This document shows, in pieces, positions 13,747 through 18,672 of a DNA stretch of 18,672 nucleotides. A program made the position numbers and the translations under genes. Under the pieces are notes generated by a model. That model was not told where the DNA came from. It ran no database searches and worked only from the letters and a program-made list of their open reading frames with translations. This DNA comes from JAFGKM01 sp964413825 (GTDB lineage: Bacteria > Ratteibacteria > UBA8468 > B48-G9 > JAFGKM01), in contig CAYPTS010000038.1 in assembly GCA_964413825.1 (NCBI GenBank), positions 1 to 18,672 of the forward strand, in the 5' to 3' direction. Numbering within the stretch: position 1 is the stretch's first letter; every line of letters starts with the position of its first letter.

Positions 13747-14595
13747 TCATGCAACAAGGAGGATGTTGTCTATCAGGCGCACGGCAGGAAGTTTGATGGC
13801 GCCCAGCACCAGCACGTTTTCCTCTATTTTTTTCACGGGTGTCAGGTTATCCGGTTCTACTATCTCAAGGTATTGAATCTGTATCTCCGGATATTTTCTT
13901 ATGAGATTCTTCCCTTCCCGCTTGAGCGACGCCGTATTTTTTATGCCTTTCTTCCGGTATAATTCTTCAATCTTCTTCAATGCCCTGTACAGGGAAAGCG
14001 CCTTTTCCCTGTTATTTCCGGATATGTAGATATTCCTTGAACTGGCCGCGAGTCCGTCGGGCTCCCTGACCGTGGGACACCCGATTACCTCCACAGGCAT
14101 ATCAATGTCCCCTGTCATTCTCTTTATTATAATCAACTGCTGGGCGTCTTTCCATCCGAAGTACGCCCTGTCCGGCAAAAAGATATTGAACAATTTGCAG
14201 ACAACGGTGCAGACACCGTTAAAATGCCCTGGCCTGAATTTCCCTTCGAGAACTCCGGAAAGTTTTTCCACGGCAACCGAGGTAGCCGCGCCTTCTTTGT
14301 ACATTTCTTCCACAGAAGGCGTAAAAACAAGGTCGGCCTTTCCTTTTTCCAGCATCTCAATGTCCCTGTTCATGTCCCGCGGATATCTCCCGTAGTCCTC
14401 GTTCCTGCCGAACTGCGTAGGATTGACAAAGATGCTTACCGCAGTAAATCCGCATTCCGATACTGATTTCTCAACAAGAGAAAGATGCCCGCGGTGCAGA
14501 AACCCCATCGTGGGAACAAATCCCACTCTCTTGCCTTTACTCCTCGCCTTTCGTATTTCTTCACGTACTTCCGATATCCTGGTAACTACCTTCAT
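13747..14595 (-). CDS. panC: Pantothenate synthetase
   Basis: PanC joins pantoate and beta-alanine with ATP to make pantothenate, the precursor of the coenzyme A completed by CoaD elsewhere in the window. The 282-residue length is normal. The HIGH-type motif is HRGH at 34-37 within FVPTMGFLHRGHLSL. RPGHFNGV lies at 121-128 and the KMSKS-like loop GLAASSRN at 181-188. FGWKDAQQ at 146-153 has Trp where Glu or Gln is frequent; I do not regard this as disabling. No panB or panD is in the window. folK lies 67 bp upstream across a palindromic gap. Confidence 0.96.
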   Translation of the reverse strand: MKVVTRISEVREEIRKARSKGKRVGFVPTMGFLHRGHLSLVEKSVSECGFTAVSIFVNPTQFGRNEDYGRYPRDMNRDIEMLEKGKADLVFTPSVEEMYKEGAATSVAVEKLSGVLEGKFRPGHFNGVCTVVCKLFNIFLPDRAYFGWKDAQQLIIIKRMTGDIDMPVEVIGCPTVREPDGLAASSRNIYISGNNREKALSLYRALKKIEELYRKKGIKNTASLKREGKNLIRKYPEIQIQYLEIVEPDNLTPVKKIEENVLVLGAIKLPAVRLIDNILLVA

Positions 14596-14612
14596 TTGCC
14601 AACCTTTTCCCC

Positions 14613-14645
14613 CTCACTCTAAAACCCTCTCCCCCGGGGGAAGAG
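14613..14645. repeat. C/G-rich palindromic repeat between folK and panC
   Basis: CTCT plus CCCCC (14627-14635) is mirrored by GGGGG plus AAGAG (14636-14645), an inverted repeat with one bulged base and no loop, preceded by CCCTCACTCT (14611-14620). From memory this resembles the dispersed CCCTCACC...CCCTCTCCC...GGGAGAGGG intergenic repeats seen in many bacterial genomes. It lacks a T-tract, so it is not a typical intrinsic terminator. Confidence 0.55.
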
Positions 14646-14662
14646 AAATAAAAGGTGAAGGG

Positions 14663-15121
14663 CTATTTCTTCAATTTTTTGTAGATGTCGGATACAATCT
14701 GTCTGGTCTCCGGGTCAATAAAATCCGGGGCTATATCGCAAAGCGGCTTCAGAACAAAAATCCTTTTTCTGTACCGCGGATGCGGCACCGTAAGTTTATC
14801 TGTCCTGAAAACCCTGTCTCCGTAAAAAATTATATCGAGGTCTATCTCCCGCTCATCTCCTTTTTTATGCGGGTGCTTCCTGCCGATTTTTTTTTCAATA
14901 TTCTGCAAAAACTCAAAAAGATTTGCCACAGTCAAACGGGTATTCCCCTCAATGACGCCGTTAATGAAAAAACCGCCTTCGGCCCCCTCTGCCGGCAAAG
15001 TCTTTATGAAAGGCGAGATTTTTGTTATTTCAACCTTCTTTCCGACCAACCTCAGTGCTTTTATAACGTTGCCTGCCCTGTCCCCCTTGTTACTGCCGGC
15101 CGCAATATATATCCTGTTCAT
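14663..15121 (-). CDS. folK: 2-amino-4-hydroxy-6-hydroxymethyldihydropteridine pyrophosphokinase
   Basis: FolK (HPPK) transfers pyrophosphate from ATP to the pterin in folate biosynthesis. The 152-residue protein has the metal-binding pair Asp94 and Asp96 in REIDLDIIFYG, followed by LTVPHPRYRKRIFVLKPLCDI, a block diagnostic for HPPK. The N terminus MNRIYIAAGSNKGDR is the usual substrate loop. No Shine-Dalgarno sequence is evident before the ATG, which lies 39 bp after the purB stop. That gap is largely a repeat-like sequence (15133-15160). No folP or folB is present in the window. Confidence 0.95.
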   Translation of the reverse strand: MNRIYIAAGSNKGDRAGNVIKALRLVGKKVEITKISPFIKTLPAEGAEGGFFINGVIEGNTRLTVANLFEFLQNIEKKIGRKHPHKKGDEREIDLDIIFYGDRVFRTDKLTVPHPRYRKRIFVLKPLCDIAPDFIDPETRQIVSDIYKKLKK

Positions 15122-15132
15122 AAAAGAGCGTT

Positions 15133-15160
15133 TTTTGTCAAATATTCAGACCTGACCCCG
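15133..15160 (-). repeat. REP-like motif between purB and folK
   Basis: On the minus strand the gap reads CGGGGTCAGGTCTGAATA followed by TTTGACAAAA. I recall very similar GGGGTCAGGTCT...TTTGACA sequences scattered between genes in many bacterial genomes, often near REP-associated Y1 transposases. That link is from memory, not from this window, which contains no such transposase. The element ends exactly at the purB stop codon and contains TTGACA without a matching -10. Confidence 0.45.
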
Positions 15161-16450
15161 CTATTTCAATTCTTCAAACTTTGCATCAAGATTTTTCAAC
15201 AGCGTTTTCATATCGAAAATCGCGTCCATTTCTTTTTCGCTCAAATAGCCTTTTATTTCCCCGTCGTTCTTCACCGCTTCCACAAAATCCTTTTTTTCCC
15301 GTATCGCCTCAAAGGCCTTTTTCTGCACAATTGCATATGCCTTTTCCCTCGAAAGCCCCTTCATCGCAAGGGCGTTGAGCAATTTCTGCGAAAAGAAAAC
15401 CCTGCCGGTCAGGGCAATGTTTCTTTCAATGTTCGCATCGAAAACGTCAATGCCCTTCAGCATCCTGTTCAAAATAGTCAGTATATAATCAAGAAGCATT
15501 ATCGACTCCGGAAAGATAATCCTTTCTGCGGACGAATGGCTTATGTCCCGTTCATACCACAGTCCGGTATTTTCCATGGCGACGCTTGCATTCTTCTTGA
15601 TGACCCTTGCCAGGCCGCATACCCTCTCCGCCAGTATGGGATTTCTCTTGTGCGGCATGGCGGACGACCCCTTCTGCCCTTTACCGAACGGCTCTGCGGC
15701 TTCCCCGACTTCAGTTTGCTGCAGCAGCCGCATCTGCAGGGCAACCTTCTCGCAGGAAGCGGCAATAACGCCGAGAACGCTTACAAAATAGCAGTGCCTG
15801 TCTCTCGAGATAATCTGCGTGGAAAATTTCTCTCTATCAAGTCCCAGTTTTTCGCAGACGAACTCTTCCACGCGCGGGTCGATATTCGAGAATGTCCCGA
15901 CCGCGCCGGAAAGTTTTCCCACGCTTACTTCGTCAATTGCGCTCTGCATCCTCTTGTGATTTCTCAAAAACTCGTAATACCAGCCCCCAAACCTGAACCC
16001 GAGCGTAACCGGTTCCGCGTGTATCCCGTGTGTCCTGCCCATCACAACCCGGTCACTGTACTTGAGCGTGTTCTCCTTGAGGGTTGCCAGAAGAACCTTT
16101 ATATCCTCCAGCAGAAGTTTTCCCGACTCCCTTAACAGCAGGGCAAGCGACGTATCCAGTACGTCCGACGAGGTAAGTCCGTAATGGATGTAACGGCCTT
16201 CCTCTCCAACGGTTCCGCTCACCTGCTCGACAAAAGCGATGACGTCATGATTGGTAACCTTCTCTATTTCCTGTATCTTTGCAACGTCTATTTTTGCGTT
16301 CTTTTTTATCTTCTCCACCGCCTCTGCCGGCACAACCCCTATCCTACTCCAGCCCTCAACGGCCGCTATCTCAACGTCCAGCCACTTCCGGAACCTGTTC
16401 TCCTCGCTCCATATTGCCGCAATTTCCGGTCTGGTATATCTCGGTATCAT
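15161..16450 (-). CDS. purB: Adenylosuccinate lyase
   Basis: PurB catalyses two fumarate-releasing steps of purine biosynthesis (SAICAR cleavage and adenylosuccinate cleavage) in the cytosol. The start at 16450 gives 429 residues beginning MIPRYTRPEIAAIWSEENRF, the classic short-form PurB N terminus. GGGAGGGGG lies just upstream, whereas the ATG at 16480 adds ten non-homologous residues. His68 (TNHDV), Thr93-Ser94 (TSSD), His141 (GRTHGIHAEP) and the mobile signature loop GSSAMPHKRNP with Ser262/Ser263 are all present. The 83-bp region upstream holds a 23-bp tandem duplication that may include its promoter. Confidence 0.97.
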   Translation of the reverse strand: MIPRYTRPEIAAIWSEENRFRKWLDVEIAAVEGWSRIGVVPAEAVEKIKKNAKIDVAKIQEIEKVTNHDVIAFVEQVSGTVGEEGRYIHYGLTSSDVLDTSLALLLRESGKLLLEDIKVLLATLKENTLKYSDRVVMGRTHGIHAEPVTLGFRFGGWYYEFLRNHKRMQSAIDEVSVGKLSGAVGTFSNIDPRVEEFVCEKLGLDREKFSTQIISRDRHCYFVSVLGVIAASCEKVALQMRLLQQTEVGEAAEPFGKGQKGSSAMPHKRNPILAERVCGLARVIKKNASVAMENTGLWYERDISHSSAERIIFPESIMLLDYILTILNRMLKGIDVFDANIERNIALTGRVFFSQKLLNALAMKGLSREKAYAIVQKKAFEAIREKKDFVEAVKNDGEIKGYLSEKEMDAIFDMKTLLKNLDAKFEELK

Positions 16451-16487
16451 TTTCCCCCTCCCCCGTAAATATTCAAACACTCTACAG

Positions 16488-16533
16488 TTTTTCTACTAAA
16501 ATACTACTTATTTTTCTACTAAAATACTACTTA
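16488..16533. repeat. Perfect 23-bp tandem duplication
   Basis: Positions 16488-16510 and 16511-16533 are identical: each reads TTTTT, then CTACTAAAATACTACTTA. Each unit contains TACTA-AAA-TACTA, so four TACTA motifs occur in 46 bp. The array starts exactly at the end of the AlbA_2 gene (stop at 16534-16536) and lies 38-83 bases upstream of the purB ATG. Only two copies and no spacer are present. It may be a replication slippage, an insertion scar or a doubled regulatory site. Confidence 0.9.
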
Positions 16534-18201
16534 TTACTTAGCCAACACCCATTTGGGGTTTCTATCGGAACCTATATTTATAATTTTCTTATCCTTCTTA
16601 GATATCTCATAAAGTAGGTTGTTTATCTTGTTTTTTTTCTGTTTTTCCGTCAATATATCGGATAATTTATTCCACAGTAAATTGTCAATATCTTTTCTGT
16701 TAGCCGAACCGAATTTTTGTATCAATTCAAGAACCAGTTTTTTATAATAGTTTTTATCAAAAGCACGCTGTTTAATATACTGTGTTTTATTTCCGGTTAT
16801 TGATGCAATCCCGGGCGAGATAAAAATTGAAGGATACCGCCCCTCCACTAATCCTTGCTTTTTTAAATTCAGATAGTCATACCTGTTCAATTTTTCTTTC
16901 TTTTGCACTTTGTCTAAAGATATAATTGTCATAATGTCTAAATCCGTATTTTCCATAAGCAGTTTTGTATAATTCTCATCAATCACCTTCCCGGTAATCG
17001 TTACGGACACCTTCTCAGCATTATTCAGTTGATATGAAGGCAAAGGGAAAAATCTGTTTTTCTGCAAAATAAACATTTTCTTGATACCACCGCCTATGGT
17101 ATCAATCATATTCAGATTAACCATTGCTGTCGTTAAGAACTGATTGCGATAATATATTTGGGGGGCATCCTGTTCTATCACCGATTCAACGCTTCCAGGA
17201 ATAAAACTTCCGGCATTTGCAAAAATTAATTCATCCGGATGTTCTACCACAACAATTTTTGATTTTAGTTCATAATCTTGATGTGCAATACAATTATGGA
17301 GTGCTTCACGTATGACATAAGATTCATATTGAGTAATTTCTATGGGAAACAAAGTCTTATTCGGCAAATACCGGTATTTTAAATTACGTATCTTTCCGAG
17401 GACTGAATCAACATTTAAAATAAATGGCGGAGAAAAATGCTCATAGTCTTTTTCAATATTATCATTAGTTTTTAGTATCCAGGTTATCTTTGCGACTCCG
17501 GGAGAAATAAAATGCTCCGATTCAGGCTTACCTAAAAGAATAATTGCGGTACGTGTAATTTTCCCTTGTATAGTAATTTTCGCCTTATTCAAAAAAGTAA
17601 TATCTTCCCATTTATCCACTTCAGATATAAACGCAGGATGTTTTTTCTTGTATTCCTCCCTTGCCTTCATTATTGCTTCCGGTGCCAAATCTTCAACCGT
17701 GGCATCTTCACATATCTGCGCCGACCAATCTGTCTTTTTTATCTGGTTCCTGATTTGTTCTATTTCTTGAATGTTCAAAGCAGACAAAGACGCTCCCTCT
17801 CTGCCATAATAGTGTCCTTCCCAGGCAATAGGAATCCCTTGAGGAGCGGCAGGTATCTGAAACATAATTACCCTGCCTTCAGGTAATTTCAATTCATATA
17901 TTTCAGTGAAAGTAATACGTTGTGTAGTCTTGTCGGCTATCTCCCGTTTAAGACTATCCAAATCCCTCTTATCAGTGCGGTACAGCGTTCCACTGATTTT
18001 TCTCGTAGCATCTTCCACTCCAAAAATCAACCATCCGCATTTTTTTTCCTTAAGATTGGCTTCATTGCTTAGCGCTGAAAAATATTTCCCCATTTCATTG
18101 AAATGAAAATTTCTTGCAGCGGATTTAAACTCTATCCACTCTGTTTCCGCAGATAATTTCCGGCATTCCTGCAATAATTTTTTCAACTCATCTTGTATCA
18201 T
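16534..18201 (-). CDS. AlbA_2 / RecG-like putative transcriptional regulator or ATPase
   Basis: A 555-residue protein. The N-terminal AlbA_2 (Schlafen-like AAA_4) domain spans about 18-135 with ETEWIEFKSA (19-28), the FSALSN block (41-46) and GWLIFGVED (56-64). A GHKL-type ATPase region similar to the RecG C-terminal-like HATPase_c_4 follows, with REALHNCIAHQDY at 298-310 and DTIGGGIKKMF at 367-377. The C terminus (from about 460) is lysine-rich, probably winged-helix. Such proteins are often annotated as ATP-dependent DNA helicase-like or transcriptional regulators, but they lack helicase motifs. The gene is AT-richer than its neighbours, suggesting transfer. The ribosome binding site before the ATG is weak. 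Function is unproven; defence or regulatory roles are possible. Confidence 0.85.
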   Translation of the reverse strand: MIQDELKKLLQECRKLSAETEWIEFKSAARNFHFNEMGKYFSALSNEANLKEKKCGWLIFGVEDATRKISGTLYRTDKRDLDSLKREIADKTTQRITFTEIYELKLPEGRVIMFQIPAAPQGIPIAWEGHYYGREGASLSALNIQEIEQIRNQIKKTDWSAQICEDATVEDLAPEAIMKAREEYKKKHPAFISEVDKWEDITFLNKAKITIQGKITRTAIILLGKPESEHFISPGVAKITWILKTNDNIEKDYEHFSPPFILNVDSVLGKIRNLKYRYLPNKTLFPIEITQYESYVIREALHNCIAHQDYELKSKIVVVEHPDELIFANAGSFIPGSVESVIEQDAPQIYYRNQFLTTAMVNLNMIDTIGGGIKKMFILQKNRFFPLPSYQLNNAEKVSVTITGKVIDENYTKLLMENTDLDIMTIISLDKVQKKEKLNRYDYLNLKKQGLVEGRYPSIFISPGIASITGNKTQYIKQRAFDKNYYKKLVLELIQKFGSANRKDIDNLLWNKLSDILTEKQKKNKINNLLYEISKKDKKIINIGSDRNPKWVLAK

Positions 18202-18277
18202 AATAATGATATCCCTGTCCTTTTTAATTTATCCCATATAGTTATTACGTGTAAATCCTGAGCATGAACTATTTCAT

Positions 18278-18661
18278 TTATTTCACACAGTTTGATGCGT
18301 CTATAAAAGAACGGATGTTTTCCGGGGGCATGCCGGCAAGTATCGTGGCATCGGCCTGCCCCACTATGTGCCTTCGTCCGCTCACGCTTTTCCTTATATT
18401 TTGTACCGCCTGCGCAACCTGCCCCGGAATAGTCTTTCCAAACTCAACAGGGATGCTCACTCCGGCATCGCTTGAAAAATCAAGGTGGAAAGCCACAAGG
18501 GCTTCAAGTGAAGGGCTTCCGTATTGCTTGCCTGCATATAAAGAGGCAAAACTGGAAGGGTCAAGACAGAAAAAGGTTCTTGAGGCATCCCCTCCTTTCA
18601 AAAATGCGCTGTATTCCCCGTACCGTGCAATACGCTCACTTGTTTCCTTCGTTCCGTCCAT
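18278..18661 (-). CDS. Hypothetical protein, possibly cut by the window edge
   Basis: A 127-residue frame begins MDGTKETSERIARYGEYSAF and ends SFIDASNCVK. I do not recognise a family. No membrane segment, signal peptide or cysteine cluster is visible. GGGGAGG sits only two bases before the ATG at 18661, which is close for a ribosome binding site, and the frame stays open to the window edge upstream. The true start may therefore be further right and the protein longer. Base composition is like the housekeeping genes rather than the AT-rich AlbA_2 gene 76 bp downstream. Confidence 0.6.
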   Translation of the reverse strand: MDGTKETSERIARYGEYSAFLKGGDASRTFFCLDPSSFASLYAGKQYGSPSLEALVAFHLDFSSDAGVSIPVEFGKTIPGQVAQAVQNIRKSVSGRRHIVGQADATILAGMPPENIRSFIDASNCVK

Positions 18662-18672
18662 ATCCTCCCCTC

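Noticed and set aside
13727..13747. Bidirectional terminator between the ATPase gene and panC
   Set aside because: The only stem is AGTGA/TCACT with a long loop and no T-tract, too weak to call.
14423..16135. Long plus-strand open frame (570 codons) across panC, folK and purB
   Set aside because: It is antisense to three well-supported genes, has low-complexity His/Phe/Arg-rich content and no recognisable domain. It arises from the codon use of the real genes.
16488..16533. CRISPR array
   Set aside because: There are only two units, directly adjacent with no spacer, and no cas genes in the window.

Overview
The window looks like a chromosomal segment of a bacterium, probably from an uncultivated lineage. 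It is compactly packed with housekeeping genes in which short ATGA overlaps are common. The genes are bacterial: EF-Tu behind tRNA genes, type II fatty acid synthesis, SecD/SecF, L32 and HPPK. I could not place it in a phylum from sequence alone. By eye the housekeeping genes have moderate GC content, while two accessory genes (12422-13729 and 16534-18201) are clearly AT-richer.

Layout, left to right. Positions 1-408 (minus strand) hold a tRNA-Gly - tRNA-Thr - tuf transcription unit, with a near-perfect sigma-70 promoter overlapping the stop codon of the upstream rluA-like gene. Positions 421-11576 (minus strand) are one long run of co-directional genes. In transcription order these are hisI, secD, secF, rsmD, coaD, rpmF, plsX, fabH, fabD, fabG, acpP, fabF, an acyl-CoA dehydrogenase and a RluA-type pseudouridine synthase. 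They supply phospholipid precursors and fatty acids (PlsX, FabH, FabD, FabG, ACP, FabF), coenzyme A (CoaD), protein export (SecDF), and ribosome parts or modification (L32, RsmD, RluA). Two gaps in this run, upstream of acd and of fabG, share a similar leader or repeat sequence.

Positions 11603-13729 are an accessory island on the plus strand. It has a minimal alkyltransferase-like (MGMT-fold) gene, then a 528-base gap, then an AAA+ ATPase of the AAA_14/DUF4143 type behind a strong promoter. The gap contains a striking nested inverted repeat of about 290-300 nt (12035-12333), which is a strong candidate for a structured RNA or a foldback mobile element. Positions 13747-16450 (minus strand) hold purB, folK and panC, with repeat-like sequences in both gaps. 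Positions 16488-18201 carry a perfect 23-bp tandem duplication and an AlbA_2/RecG-like putative ATPase regulator. An unrecognised gene, possibly cut by the window edge, lies at the right end.

Most of the window is ordinary core metabolism. The parts worth attention are the structured element at 12035-12333 with the adjoining ATPase promoter, the shared acd/fabG leaders, the tandem repeat upstream of purB, and the tuf-operon promoter inside rluA. I found no convincing multi-gene novel system, CRISPR array, transposase gene or rRNA.
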